From Rhizobium leguminosarum (GTDB lineage Bacteria; Pseudomonadota; Alphaproteobacteria; Rhizobiales; Rhizobiaceae), in contig NZ_MZMU01000017.1 in the NCBI RefSeq assembly GCF_004123835.1, positions 1 to 64,000 of the forward strand: 64,000 nucleotides of DNA, written 5' to 3'. The number at the start of each line of letters is the position of its first letter. Position 1 is the first letter of the stretch. The notes under the pieces were generated by a model, which ran no database searches, was not told the DNA's origin, and saw only the letters and a program-made list of their open reading frames with translations. Position numbers and translations under genes: made by a program. Below, one piece after another: positions 43,566 through 52,788 of the stretch.

Positions 43566-44018
43566 ATGACGAAGCTCTATCTGGAAGACCTGTCCGAGGG
43601 GCAGCGCTTTACGAGCGGGCGGCATAGGGTCGAGGAGGCGGACATCCATCGCTTCGCCAGGGAATATGATCCGCAGCCGTTTCACCTGGATGCCGAGGCT
43701 GCAAAGACCACGCTGTTCGCCGGGCTTGCCGCGAGCGGCTGGCACACGGCGGCGATCACCATGCGGCTGACAGTCGATAGCGGTTTTTCGTTGGCTGGCG
43801 GAGTCATCGGCGCGGGCTTTGACGAGTTGAACTGGCCGCGGCCGGTCCGGCCGGGCGATGAGCTGCATCTGCTGATCGAGGTGCTGGAGGTGCGCCCCTC
43901 CCGTTCGAAGCCCGACCGGGGAACGGTCAAGGTGCGCACGACCACGCTGAACCAGAATGACGAACCCGTGCAGGTCTCCGTCGGCAATCTGGTCGCGCAG
44001 AGAAGATTGACGACCTGA
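43566..44018 (+). CDS. MaoC-family dehydratase
   Basis: A 150-residue single hotdog domain of the MaoC type. The hydratase signature region is FAREYDPQPFHLDAEAAK near residues 32-49, with catalytic Asp and His, then GLAASGWHTAA. It would hydrate an enoyl-CoA or act as a similar thioester enzyme. The ATG at 43566 is preceded by GGGGAGGA; an earlier in-frame ATG lies before that site. The gap from the aldo/keto reductase is about 260 bp, so it may have its own promoter. Confidence 0.9.
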   Translation: MTKLYLEDLSEGQRFTSGRHRVEEADIHRFAREYDPQPFHLDAEAAKTTLFAGLAASGWHTAAITMRLTVDSGFSLAGGVIGAGFDELNWPRPVRPGDELHLLIEVLEVRPSRSKPDRGTVKVRTTTLNQNDEPVQVSVGNLVAQRRLTT

Positions 44019-44155
44019 AAATGCGACAACCCGACTTGCGCGAGACGCTCGGGCGGCAGAACCGAGATGAGCATGAAAGCCTATGTGCGGGAGAAATACA
44101 AAAAGGGGGAGCCGCTCATCGAACAGGCCCTTCGTGAGCCGGTTGCTGGCCCGAC

Positions 44156-44212
44156 GGCGGCAAGCGCACCAACTGGCTGCTGATCAAACATCACGACGAC
44201 TTATCCGAGAAC
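44156..44212 (+). pseudogene. Scrap resembling DNA ligase D
   Basis: A plus-strand frame reads GGKRTNWLLIKHHDDLSENL, close to the GRWLLIKHRD-type motif of LigD proteins. No longer match or start codon is present. Complete Ku genes for the same repair pathway lie at 61432 and 62253, but no intact ligD is in the window. The match is short, so the call is tentative. Confidence 0.4.
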
Positions 44213-44226
44213 CTTTTGTTGCCAAC

Positions 44227-44520
44227 TTATCCACAGGTCGCCCCCACCACGCGGCCTGAGGCGTGATCGCTCTCGAGGGTCACCCTGTTATCTCGGTAAT
44301 CATGGGTGACGGGCAGGCCGGGAGCGATCTGGCGTACGATTGTCGCTCCAGTTCGTTGCTTGGCTTGCTCGTGGGTCGGCTTTGGTTGCCCATTAAGTGC
44401 CCGTGCAGCTACGGGATCGCACCGACCACTGGGAACTTTAGAGCCTGCGGAGCAAGCCACCAACGCCGGGACCGTGCTGCGGAAAACCAGAATAGGTGTA
44501 ACACGCAGAGCAGATTTCAT
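44227..44520 (-). CDS. I78-family peptidase inhibitor
   Basis: A 97-residue protein. The C-terminal 55 residues match the I78 inhibitor family: TGATIVRQIAPGLPVTHDYR then DNRVTLESDHASGRVVGATC with the terminal CG. Another Cys in the CDPVAARALNG block could form the disulfide. The N-terminus is a weak signal peptide (MKSALRVTPILVFRSTVPAL) ending before ACSAG, possibly a lipobox. AGAGG precedes the ATG. Its role would be inhibition of serine proteases outside the cytoplasm. Confidence 0.75.
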   Translation of the reverse strand: MKSALRVTPILVFRSTVPALVACSAGSKVPSGRCDPVAARALNGQPKPTHEQAKQRTGATIVRQIAPGLPVTHDYRDNRVTLESDHASGRVVGATCG

Positions 44521-44625
44521 TGGCTTTTGCCTCTTCGGGTCGACGACACATCGTGTCCTGATTTAGGGCCAGCTTGTTTGTGGGGTGGAGTTATGTTGAA
44601 ATCTTGATCACTCCGACCTCGTGAA

Positions 44626-45580
44626 ATGAGTACCACGCAAGGTAATACGTCGCTGCAGCATTCCCTTCCTTTTCAAACCAAGCCCCTCTTTCAGAGCTCG
44701 GTCATAGCGGGGTTCGAGTGCGGGCTGGTCCACGGCGGCCGCCACGACCTCCTCGTCACGACGCGACACACCGCACAATCCCACATGCTCGATCATTACC
44801 GGATCGCTGGTGAACATCGGATGACGACCGTGCGCGACGGGCTCGTGCCCGGTCATCATGTCGCCGAGCGTCTTGCTGCTGCAAGGCGTGCCGGTGTCGA
44901 GGGCATCTGGGATCTGTCGCATTACCATCGTAACCAGGATCCGGTTCGCTGCGCCAGAATCGCTGCCGAGGCATCATTAGCCGTGAATGACCCGGGCAGG
45001 CTGTGGCTTTGTCCTGTTAATGAGCCATCGCTGTACCCGTCGATCGCTGGAATGCTGCGGCACGAGGCGATCGACATGGCGGTAACCATGGCCCGCGTCG
45101 CTCGCGATCATCATCCCGATGTCGGCATCCTTACAAACGATCCCATTACCGGCGTGGGCGACCGTCAGTTCGAGGCGACCGACGCGATTGTCTCTGCGGT
45201 TCATGTCGATGTTGTAGGGGTCAACTACTATCCTCATACGGCGCGGACGTCGTTCGTGAAGGTGTTGATGGCGACCTGGCGGCGTTATCGCAAGCCAATC
45301 ATGGTGTCGGAAACCAGCTGGCATGATGGGCACCCCGTGCATCACCGCCGTTATCCAGGGCTGAACAAGGGCACATGGTTGCGGCATGTCAGCGAGCAGG
45401 TCGATATTGCCAGGTTTCACGGGGCCGATGTCGTTGGCATACCCGATTGTCGATTGTCCACCTTGGCATGCTCCCCAATCGCGTAACCGCTGGAGCCATG
45501 GCCTGATCCGAGAGGATCTGTCGGTGGACCCATGGCTATCGGCAGAACTGGGGCGGGTTGCTATGAGCGACGCCGCATAG
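44626..45580 (+). pseudogene. Glycoside hydrolase family 1-like protein, frameshifted
   Basis: About 270 residues match a beta-glucosidase-like family: the acid/base region is WLCPVNEPSLYPSIAGM near residue 130 and the nucleophile region VSETSWHDGHPVHHRRYPG near 225. At about 45440 the frame breaks: GADVVGI should be followed by YPIVDCPPWHAPQSRNRWSH and GLIREDLSVDPW, which continue in another frame to a stop at 45580. Deletion of a few bases would explain it. The product as read is truncated near residue 286. Confidence 0.72.
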
Positions 45581-45909
45581 CCAAAGGTTCTATGGAGCGT
45601 CTTTCGCCGGGGTAGTTGGTCCCGCCTTCAGCGATGCGGCGCTTCTCCAGGCGGCGGGCTGAGGTCAAGCTCTTCCCGTCTATCCGTTAGCCGAAGGAGG
45701 TCGAGCGATCGTCCGCAATCGGGGCACGAAGCGGACGTTTCACGACAGGTGGACGGGCTCGTCGAAAACAGAGGCGCTAACATGATCGCGCTCGGTGTTC
45801 AGTGACCTTTTTTCGATGTGGACGGCTTCAATTTGAAGTCGTTCTGTCATCAAGCGCGTTTTGGTGTACCCGACCTATTCGAGATCGGGTACACCGTTTC
45901 GGCGGCTCC
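45581..45909. other. Gap holding a long inverted repeat
   Basis: 329 bp between the hydrolase-like gene and the SDR. No gene is supported. GGTGTACCCGA (45863-45873) pairs exactly with TCGGGTACACC (45885-45895) around an 11-nt loop. The stem lies just after the 3' end of the leftward SDR and has no U-run on that side, so it could be a weak terminator or mRNA stabiliser. Confidence 0.55.
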
Positions 45910-46641
45910 CTAGACTTGCCGTAAGCCGCCGTCAACGCATAGTTCAGCGCCGGCGATGTAGCTCGCGTCATCGCTCAACAAGAACAAGGCGGCCGCAGCC
46001 ACTTCTGAAGGCCGTGCCATACGACCCATCGGAATCGGAGCAACAATTGCCGCGCGAGTGTCGTCGGCGACAGCAGCCATCATGTCCGTATCCGTGGGGC
46101 CGGGTGCAACGACATTGACCCGAATACCTTTGGGTGCGAGTTCTGCCGTCCAGGTTCTGGCGTAGGATCGAACGGCCGCTTTGGTTGCGCAGTACGTTCC
46201 GTAAGCCGAGTAGCCCGCGTTCCCGGCTATGGACCCGACGAGGACGACCGAGCCGCCTTCTGTCATTGCGGGGAGAGCTGCCTGGAGGCCGAACACCATC
46301 CCTCGGACGTTGACGTCGAAGTGGCGGTCGAAGTGCTCCGGCGTAATCTCGGCGATCTGCGAAGGCTCGGAAAGACCTGCATTCAAAACAAGCGCGTCGA
46401 TACGTCCGTATGCTTTGCGGGCTTTTTCGACGGCAACTACCATGTCTTCCGGAGAGCTTGCGTCAGCGGTAATACCGACGGCACCGTTGCCGATCTCTTT
46501 GGCCGCCTTTTCAGCATCTTCACCTCTACGACTGGTGATGAAGACATGTGCGCCTTCGGCAGAAAGTCGTTCTGCAATAGCCAGGCCGATACCCTTCGCG
46601 CCACCGACGACCAAAGCCACCTTGTTAATCATTCGAGCCAT
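45910..46641 (-). CDS. SDR-family oxidoreductase
   Basis: A 243-residue classical short-chain dehydrogenase with VGGAKGIGLAIAERL near residue 11, NAGLSEPSQ near 88, Ser in VLVGSIAGN and YCATKAAVRSY near 152. The C-terminal GAELCVDGG is family-typical. The ATG at 46641 is preceded by AAAGGATTT. It is divergent from an HxlR regulator and is its likely target. Confidence 0.92.
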   Translation of the reverse strand: MARMINKVALVVGGAKGIGLAIAERLSAEGAHVFITSRRGEDAEKAAKEIGNGAVGITADASSPEDMVVAVEKARKAYGRIDALVLNAGLSEPSQIAEITPEHFDRHFDVNVRGMVFGLQAALPAMTEGGSVVLVGSIAGNAGYSAYGTYCATKAAVRSYARTWTAELAPKGIRVNVVAPGPTDTDMMAAVADDTRAAIVAPIPMGRMARPSEVAAAALFLLSDDASYIAGAELCVDGGLRQV

Positions 46642-46722
46642 CGTAAATCCTTTCACTGAATGGTCTCTCGATGATATACGGTGGATATCTGATATCAATT
46701 ACGCACCTGGAATAGACTAGAT

Positions 46723-47115
46723 ATGGACGAGTATACCGACCTGGAAGCCCTCTCTCATCGCGCACTTTGCGACATGGCGCAGGTTCGTCCGGTGCTCGAC
46801 AAGATCGCTGATAAATGGACGATCCTGATACTGACTGTGATCTGTCCGAAACCTGCCCGCTTCAACGAACTCAAGCGGCGTCTCGATGGGATCACACACA
46901 AGGCTCTGGCCGATGCCCTGAAGAGACTTGAGCGGAACGGCCTTGTCACGAGGACGGTGCTCCCAACACAGCCGATCGGCGTAGAATATGCAATCACTTC
47001 TCTAGGCCATTCCCTGCGGGAGCCGTTTGAAGCACTGTGTGCGTGGGCAGCGGCCAATGGCGACAAGGTCGAGGCGGCCACGCTACACTACGACAACACG
47101 GGAAATCGTCGTTGA
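46723..47115 (+). CDS. HxlR-family transcriptional regulator
   Basis: A 130-residue winged-helix regulator. The DUF24/HxlR core runs from about residue 20 to 105: VLDKIADKWTILILTVI, FNELKRRLDGITHKALADAL, then GLVTRTVLPTQPIGVEYAIT. An N-terminal Cys (LSHRALCDMAQ) is where many HxlR proteins sense aldehydes or electrophiles. The 81-bp divergent gap to the SDR contains a GATATC-rich stretch (about 46682-46697) that could be the operator. Confidence 0.9.
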   Translation: MDEYTDLEALSHRALCDMAQVRPVLDKIADKWTILILTVICPKPARFNELKRRLDGITHKALADALKRLERNGLVTRTVLPTQPIGVEYAITSLGHSLREPFEALCAWAAANGDKVEAATLHYDNTGNRR

Positions 47116-47300
47116 CGGCGTCGCTGTGTCCGCTTCTAGCGCTTCAGAGACTTGAAGTCTTGGCCCTCTTCGGCCCACGAATGAACGAGAAAACCAGCTA
47201 AGTTCCATAAATCGCCATATGCCTCGACGCGTCGCTAAGTCATTGAAGTTGATGCTATCGAGATGAAGTGGTCCGCATCTCATCAATGGCGTTCTAGCCT

Positions 47301-47330
47301 TTGACAAACTTTGCCAAAATCGGTTATGTT
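47301..47330 (+). promoter_or_regulatory. Promoter for the ParDE pair
   Basis: TTGACA at 47301-47306 and TATGTT at 47325-47330 are separated by 18 bp, close to the sigma-70 consensus. They lie just upstream of the antitoxin ribosome site GGAGG at 47341. Confidence 0.55.
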
Positions 47331-47351
47331 GCCTTCAAATGGAGGCTATCA

Positions 47352-47594
47352 ATGGCCACGATGAACGTATCTCTTCCAGGCCCGATGAAGGATTGGGTGG
47401 AGGCCCAGGCCAGGACCGGGCGATATTCGAATGCTAGCGACTACGTGCGCGACCTGATCCGACGCGACCAGACGCGAAACGACAAGATTGCCGCCATGCA
47501 AAGCTTCGTCGAGGCCGGGCTCCAAAGTGGTGTCGGCATCCGATCAAAGGATGAACTCTTTGCTGAAGCGATGGCTCGTGCCAGCAAGTCATGA
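47352..47594 (+). CDS. ParD-like antitoxin
   Basis: An 80-residue type II antitoxin. The ribbon-helix-helix N-terminus MATMNVSLPGPMKDWVEAQA is followed by GRYSNASDYVRDLIRRDQ, the ParD/CC2985 pattern. The ATG at 47352 is chosen because GGAGG lies 8 bp upstream and it starts the family motif. It overlaps the toxin gene by 4 bp and probably represses the promoter at 47301. Confidence 0.9.
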   Translation: MATMNVSLPGPMKDWVEAQARTGRYSNASDYVRDLIRRDQTRNDKIAAMQSFVEAGLQSGVGIRSKDELFAEAMARASKS

Positions 47595-47884
47595 GTTTTA
47601 AGCTTTCTGCCGAATCGGAAGAGGACATCATTGCGATCGCCGAGCAAGGTGTCCGCATGTTCGGGGCAGGCCAGGCAAACCGATACCACGATGAACTTTT
47701 CGCATTATTTGATCTGATAGCTGTCAATCCGCGCATCGCGCGCGAACGGGATGAGATTGATCCGCCCGTTGGAATTCATCCCTTCAAAGCGCATCTAATC
47801 GTTTATCGGATCGAAGATGATGAGACAATTTTTGTAATACGAATTCGCCACGCGCATGAAGATTGGGCAAGTGAATCAATTTAG
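47591..47884 (+). CDS. ParE/RelE-family toxin
   Basis: A 97-residue ParE-type toxin: FKLSAESEEDIIAIAEQGV at the N-terminus, GAGQANRYHDELFALFDLI near residues 25-45, then YRIEDDETIFVIRIRHAHEDW at the end. ParE toxins poison gyrase, although this fold also includes RelE-type ribonucleases. It pairs with the upstream ParD through an ATGA overlap. Confidence 0.9.
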   Translation: MSFKLSAESEEDIIAIAEQGVRMFGAGQANRYHDELFALFDLIAVNPRIARERDEIDPPVGIHPFKAHLIVYRIEDDETIFVIRIRHAHEDWASESI

Positions 47885-47979
47885 CGCACCTCGGATGGAG
47901 CTGTGGGATTTGGTGTGTCTCAGGTTCGAATCGGGTCAAGAGCTTCCGGTTCGAAAATCTCCAAGAGAGCTCGTCTGGA

Positions 47980-48891
47980 TCAGGTGTTGCGCCGCCAATT
48001 GCCAGGCGTGGTGCCGACGATACTTGCAAAGACGCGCGTGAAATGGCTTTGGTCCGCGAAGCCGCAGGCGATGGCCACTTCGGCGAGTGGAGTCTTTGAG
48101 GTCCGCAGGAGGTTGCGGGCGCGGTCTATTCGCTCACGAAGAACCCATTGATAGGGCGTCATACCGGTCGTCTCACGAAAAGCGCGAATGAAATAGCCGC
48201 GCGACAGATTGCACATCTGCGCGACTTCGGAAATTGACACGTTGCCGTCGAGGTTCTCAAGAAGCAAACCTTTCGCCAGATCCTCATGCGTCCGCGAAAG
48301 GCTACCCGACCTATCAGAGGCTACCGTTGGCCGGCCGCCATAACGCTGGACCAGGTAGGTTCCGATGGCCGTTGTCATTTGCTCAACGAACAGCGCGTTG
48401 GCTTCGTCTGGCTTTTCGAGTGCCGGGATCAGCGCCCGAGCGAGATTGGCAAGCACAATATCTTTCGACGCGGTTTCAACTGACAGCGACGTCACGCCGG
48501 GCATTTCAGCATCATCGGCAATCTTGCCGAGGGACGCTGGCGAAATTTCAAACAACACGAAATCGAAAGGACCGCGGAGATCCGCCTTGTAGGCGTCCGA
48601 GAAATCGCGAATATAGATCGAGTTCTCGGTAAATTCGTGGGTGGTCGCATGATGTTTGTGGAAGATGCGCCGCGTGTGGCCACCGAGAGAGGAAACCCCG
48701 ACGACAAACCCCCGATCGTTTGCCGGCGTCATGACCTGATCGAGTTGAGTGTTGACTGTCGCCTTCCGAAAGATATCGATGTCTGAACCAGGTAGGCTTT
48801 GGTTGACCGACAACTGCTTCAACGAGCACCCGAACCCGTCGGTCGCGTTTCCAGTGGAAGATTGGTGGCGGAGGGGGAGAACTTGGACCAC
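47980..48891 (-). CDS. AraC-family transcriptional regulator
   Basis: A 303-residue AraC regulator starting at a GTG. A poorly conserved sensing domain covers about residues 1-190. Two helix-turn-helix motifs end the protein (EVAQMCNLSRGYFIRAFRET and EVAIACGFADQSHFTRVFAS). It is divergent from another AraC gene at 49089. It may control that gene, the hydrolase at 50141, or an unlinked target. The start codon is uncertain. Confidence 0.88.
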   Translation of the reverse strand: MVQVLPLRHQSSTGNATDGFGCSLKQLSVNQSLPGSDIDIFRKATVNTQLDQVMTPANDRGFVVGVSSLGGHTRRIFHKHHATTHEFTENSIYIRDFSDAYKADLRGPFDFVLFEISPASLGKIADDAEMPGVTSLSVETASKDIVLANLARALIPALEKPDEANALFVEQMTTAIGTYLVQRYGGRPTVASDRSGSLSRTHEDLAKGLLLENLDGNVSISEVAQMCNLSRGYFIRAFRETTGMTPYQWVLRERIDRARNLLRTSKTPLAEVAIACGFADQSHFTRVFASIVGTTPGNWRRNT

Positions 48892-49088
48892 GACGCACTT
48901 CTTTCATTTTTAGACACTCGAACACGGGACATGCCGGCTTGGTAGCTTTCCCACGCTAAGTTGCCTCACGACAATTTGTTAAATCGGCCCCGCGAGGATC
49001 CTTTTGTTCAATATTGCCGTTTGAAATCTGTGTAGGAAACTTTGAAGCGCAGCATCTCGTCGGGACGGCTATACAGTTCCCAGCCAGG

Positions 49089-50009
49089 ATGATCGAGACA
49101 CATGTGAGTGAAGCGTTGACGGTCAGTGAGAGAATTGCGGCGTGTTTTGGGATTAAAGCCGTAAGGACGCTGGTAATCAGGCCTCTTTGCGAAGCCAAGC
49201 TCGCTGTCGTCCATCTCGAGCACTCCTATGACAATGGCGAACATACAATCTTCCTGCCAGCTGATGACGCTTTTCTGGTCATGCTCTATCTCGTTGACGT
49301 TGATCATTGCGACATCCTGCCGGACGGAGCACGGACGCCCCTGAAGACCTATTCCAGAGGTTCTATGTGTCTCATCAGTCTGAGGAATGGCGCCGCAATT
49401 TCGGTTCGTGGCTGCTTCGAAGCACTCGCGTTTCATATCCCAAGCGCGCTTTTTATCGAGCTCGCTGAGGAAGCAGGCGAGCCGCGTATTGATGACCTCA
49501 CGACCTGCCGCGGGATTAACGATCAGGTGGTCCGCAACATCGGCGGTGCGCTGATGCCTATGTTCGACATGCCGGACGAGGCCAGAGACACACTGCTTCC
49601 TCATATCGGATTGGCGTTAAGTGCCCATCTTGCGCATCGTTACGGACGGTCCCCCATCCAGCACCTGTCGGGCACCGGTCAGTTGTCTCCGCTGCAGGAA
49701 AAGCGCATTAGGGCGTACATAGCTGCGAACCTATCGGGCGGCACACCGGTCGATGAGATCGCCGAAGCGTGCGGGTTTTCAGTCGATGAGCTCTGTTCCG
49801 GATTTTTGAGCACGACCGGGCAGTCTGTTTCAGAATGGATTGCGTCATATCGAATGAGCAGAGCCCAATCGCAACTGAGCAGAACGGGTGAAACTATTGC
49901 CCGGATCGCTGAAGAGTGCGGGTTTCCGGACGAAAATGAATTCGTCGCAACCTTCACGAGGGCCGAGGGAATGCCTCCTGCGGCGTGGCGCTTGCGCAAC
50001 CGACACTGA
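49089..50009 (+). CDS. AraC-family transcriptional regulator
   Basis: A 306-residue AraC regulator from the ATG at 49089. A TTG at 49014 in frame would add 25 residues, but the ATG gives the family N-terminus (VSEALTVSERIAACFGIKAV). The sensing half is followed by two helix-turn-helix motifs (EIAEACGFSVDELCSGFLST, somewhat degenerate, and RIAEECGFPDENEFVATFTR). It is convergent with the alpha/beta hydrolase at 50141. Confidence 0.87.
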   Translation: MIETHVSEALTVSERIAACFGIKAVRTLVIRPLCEAKLAVVHLEHSYDNGEHTIFLPADDAFLVMLYLVDVDHCDILPDGARTPLKTYSRGSMCLISLRNGAAISVRGCFEALAFHIPSALFIELAEEAGEPRIDDLTTCRGINDQVVRNIGGALMPMFDMPDEARDTLLPHIGLALSAHLAHRYGRSPIQHLSGTGQLSPLQEKRIRAYIAANLSGGTPVDEIAEACGFSVDELCSGFLSTTGQSVSEWIASYRMSRAQSQLSRTGETIARIAEECGFPDENEFVATFTRAEGMPPAAWRLRNRH

Positions 50010-50140
50010 CGGAAAAACTATCGAGCAGCATTGCTCTTGAGCCGAGCTTCAGAAAAGAAAACTCCCGGTGATGGCCTATTGGTCCAGTTTGTGCGGCCGG
50101 GTCCGGGTGCGGCCAAAATGGCCCCACCCGGGCAGTCCGA

Positions 50141-51121
50141 TTAAGCCTGGATAAATGCCAAGAGGTCGGCATTCAGCACGTCAGCGTGCGTTGTCAGCAT
50201 GCCGTGCGGATAACCCTGATAGACCTTCAGGATGCCATTTTGCACCAGCTTGACGGAAAGCTTGCCAGCGTTGTCGATGGGCACGACCTGGTCGTCGTTG
50301 CCGTGCATAACGAGCGTCGGAACAATGATTGCCTTCAGGTCTTCCGTCTGATCGGTCTCGGAAAAGGCCTTGATCCCATCGTAATGGGCCTTGGCACTGC
50401 CCATCATGCCCTGCCGCCACCAATTCTGGATAACGCCCGGATAGACCTTGGCGTCAGGGCGGTTGAAACCATAGAACGGACCAGTGGGAAAATCGACGAA
50501 GAGCTGCGCGCGGTTCTCAGCCACCCCCTGGCGGATGCCATCGAACACTTCCATCGGCAAGCCGCCCGGATTTGTCTCGGTCTTGAGCATGAGCGGCGGA
50601 ACGGCTGAAACCAGAACGGCCTTGGCGACGCGGCCGGCCGGCTGGCCGTATTTCGCCACATAGCGAGCAACTTCCCCGCCGCCGGTTGAATGGCCGATAT
50701 GAACGGCGTTCTTCAGGTCGAGCGCTTCGACCACGGCGAAGGCATCGGCGGCATAGTGGTCCATGTCGTGACCTTCAGAAACCTGTGCCGAACGACCGTG
50801 ACCACGACGGTCGTGGGCGACGACGCGGAAGCCCTTTGCCAGGAAGAACAGCATCTGCGCATCCCAATCGTCCGAGGAGAGCGGCCAGCCATGGTGAAAG
50901 ACGATCGGCTGGGCATCCTTCGGGCCCCAATCCTTGTAGAAGATTTCGACGCCGTCCTTGGTGGTGATATAGCCCATTGTATTATCTCCTTTGGCTGAGG
51001 TAGTGGTCGAAGCAGCGTTGGCCGCCAGGCCAAACGATGCGGGAAGTACCATGGCGGCTGCGGCGGCAGCTCCGGAAAGCAATGCGCTGCGGCGGATGAT
51101 GGAGGGGAGTTTCTCGGTCAT
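50141..51121 (-). CDS. Alpha/beta hydrolase, non-haem chloroperoxidase-like, exported
   Basis: A 326-residue hydrolase. An N-terminal export signal (IIRRSALLSGAAAAAAMVLP, cleavage near ANA) precedes a domain closely like non-haem chloroperoxidases and esterases. The nucleophile elbow is GHSTGGGE near residue 147, the acid is in MHGNDDQVVP near 275 and the His is in GYPHGMLTTHAD near 306. It is the last gene of the leftward cluster, 68 bp after the MFS gene. Confidence 0.9.
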   Translation of the reverse strand: MTEKLPSIIRRSALLSGAAAAAAMVLPASFGLAANAASTTTSAKGDNTMGYITTKDGVEIFYKDWGPKDAQPIVFHHGWPLSSDDWDAQMLFFLAKGFRVVAHDRRGHGRSAQVSEGHDMDHYAADAFAVVEALDLKNAVHIGHSTGGGEVARYVAKYGQPAGRVAKAVLVSAVPPLMLKTETNPGGLPMEVFDGIRQGVAENRAQLFVDFPTGPFYGFNRPDAKVYPGVIQNWWRQGMMGSAKAHYDGIKAFSETDQTEDLKAIIVPTLVMHGNDDQVVPIDNAGKLSVKLVQNGILKVYQGYPHGMLTTHADVLNADLLAFIQA

Positions 51122-51189
51122 TTTCGCGTACCGTGATCCTTTAACGGCTATAATTAGAGGGTAGTGGTGGATGCCGCTCTCGCGCGTTG

Positions 51190-52788
51190 CTAGGCGGCCC
51201 CCGGCCGGTTGATTGTCAGGAAATGCCGTACGACCGGCTTGTCCGTTCCTGAGTGATAGGCGAGGACCTGGCCTTGTAGGTCAGCATCGGCATTTGAAAC
51301 CCGCTTGTGCTGGCGAAGATGCTCGGCCCAGGATTCGACCATGAACCATTCGACAATCTTTTGCGGATCGGCGGAGTCTTCCGTCACCCCCCATCCGTAG
51401 GCGCCGTCCCGCCGCCGCTCGTGGGACATCTCATCCAGCGCATGCAGGAAGGCTGTGCGATGCTGTTTTTCGACGTGGTATTCTATCAGGATCAGAACAG
51501 GTCCACGGTCATGGGCGACAGGCTCGGCGACCAAGGGTTCTGGCCAGTGGTTGGACGGCACCATATCCGCGTCGCCTGCCGGCAGCTTTAAGCGATGCAT
51601 GATGAAGCCCGCAATGAGCAGTCCCACCGCGCCGATCAGCAGCGCCCCCGGCACTCCGGCAGCTTCACCAACGGCGCCCCAGCCAAGGCTACCTGCCGTC
51701 ATCGCGCCATTGAAGACGGTGAGATAGACCGCCAGGCCGCGACCGCGGACCCAGTTCGGAAGCACGGCCTGCGCTGCGCCATTCAGTGTGGTCAGGGCCG
51801 TGATCCAAGCGCCTCCGAGAAAGAGCAGAACAATGATGGCGACCCATTTCGGCGGCGCGAGCGACAAAGCGCCCATGACGAGTGCTGTGATAATAGCGGC
51901 ACCAAGAAGCAGGCCATCGGCATTAAAGCGTTCGCGCAGTTTAGGCATGAGCAATGCGCCGCCGATCGCGCCGGCGCCGACGGCGCCAAGCAGGATACCG
52001 TAGAAGCCTGCGTCACCGCCGAGCAATTGTCGGGCGACGAGCGGCAGGAGTGCCCAGATGGCACTGGCGAAGGCAAAGAAGATCGCCGCGCGCAAAAGCA
52101 CGACATGCAAGGGCTTGCTGGCGCGGGTGTAGCGCAGGCCTGCACGGAACGCGCCGAAGAAGCCTTCAGCCAGCGCATCATTGGCGTTCTTTGCCCGGGG
52201 CCACCAGACGAGCGCCGCGATGACGACGAGATAGCTCGCAACATCCGCGCCATAGGTGACGCCCGCGCCGAAGGCAGCAAGGAGCAGGCCGCCGGCAGCC
52301 GGCCCGATCGACCGGGCGATATTGATGCCGAGCGAGTTGAGCGCGACGGCGCTCTTGACGTCCTCCCTCTTCACCAGTTCCGGCACGATCGCCTGCCAGG
52401 TCGGCCCCATTAACGCGGCGCCGATGCCGCCAAGAAACGTCAGGCCGATCAGCGCACTGACCGAAAGCATGCCGGTATTTGCCAGGATCATGAGGCTTAC
52501 GCTGACTGACGCGAGCAAGATCTGCACGGCGATCAGGAACTTGCGACGATCGAGAATATCGGCGAGCACGCCCGCAGGTATTGCCAGGAGGAAGATCGGC
52601 AGGGTTCCCGCCGCCTGTACCAGCGCGACTGCGGCCGGCGAGGCCGATAGATCGGTCATGAGCCAGGAACTGGCGACATCGCGCATAAAGCTGCCGGTAT
52701 TTCCGAGGACGGTTGCAGCCCAAAGAACTGCGAAGACTGGCTGGGCAAGGGGTGCAAAGCTGCCCCCGGAGGATTTGGTAGTGCTCAT
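51190..52788 (-). CDS. MFS transporter fused to a monooxygenase-like domain
   Basis: A 532-residue protein. Residues 1-400 form an MFS_3 (EntS-like) exporter with about 11-12 membrane segments. Residues about 415-530 form a soluble ABM-like domain (LILIEYHVEKQHRTAFLHAL and KIVEWFMVESWAEHLRQHKR). Known EntS-type exporters end near residue 410, so the tail is an added domain. It may sense or process the exported quinone-like compound. The start overlaps the DoxX stop by 4 bp. Confidence 0.9.
   Translation of the reverse strand: MSTTKSSGGSFAPLAQPVFAVLWAATVLGNTGSFMRDVASSWLMTDLSASPAAVALVQAAGTLPIFLLAIPAGVLADILDRRKFLIAVQILLASVSVSLMILANTGMLSVSALIGLTFLGGIGAALMGPTWQAIVPELVKREDVKSAVALNSLGINIARSIGPAAGGLLLAAFGAGVTYGADVASYLVVIAALVWWPRAKNANDALAEGFFGAFRAGLRYTRASKPLHVVLLRAAIFFAFASAIWALLPLVARQLLGGDAGFYGILLGAVGAGAIGGALLMPKLRERFNADGLLLGAAIITALVMGALSLAPPKWVAIIVLLFLGGAWITALTTLNGAAQAVLPNWVRGRGLAVYLTVFNGAMTAGSLGWGAVGEAAGVPGALLIGAVGLLIAGFIMHRLKLPAGDADMVPSNHWPEPLVAEPVAHDRGPVLILIEYHVEKQHRTAFLHALDEMSHERRRDGAYGWGVTEDSADPQKIVEWFMVESWAEHLRQHKRVSNADADLQGQVLAYHSGTDKPVVRHFLTINRPGAA

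Noticed and set aside
44227..44235. TTATCCACA, a perfect DnaA-box sequence
   Set aside because: It is a single copy made up by the last codons of the I78 gene; no cluster of boxes, AT-rich unwinding region or replication gene is near.
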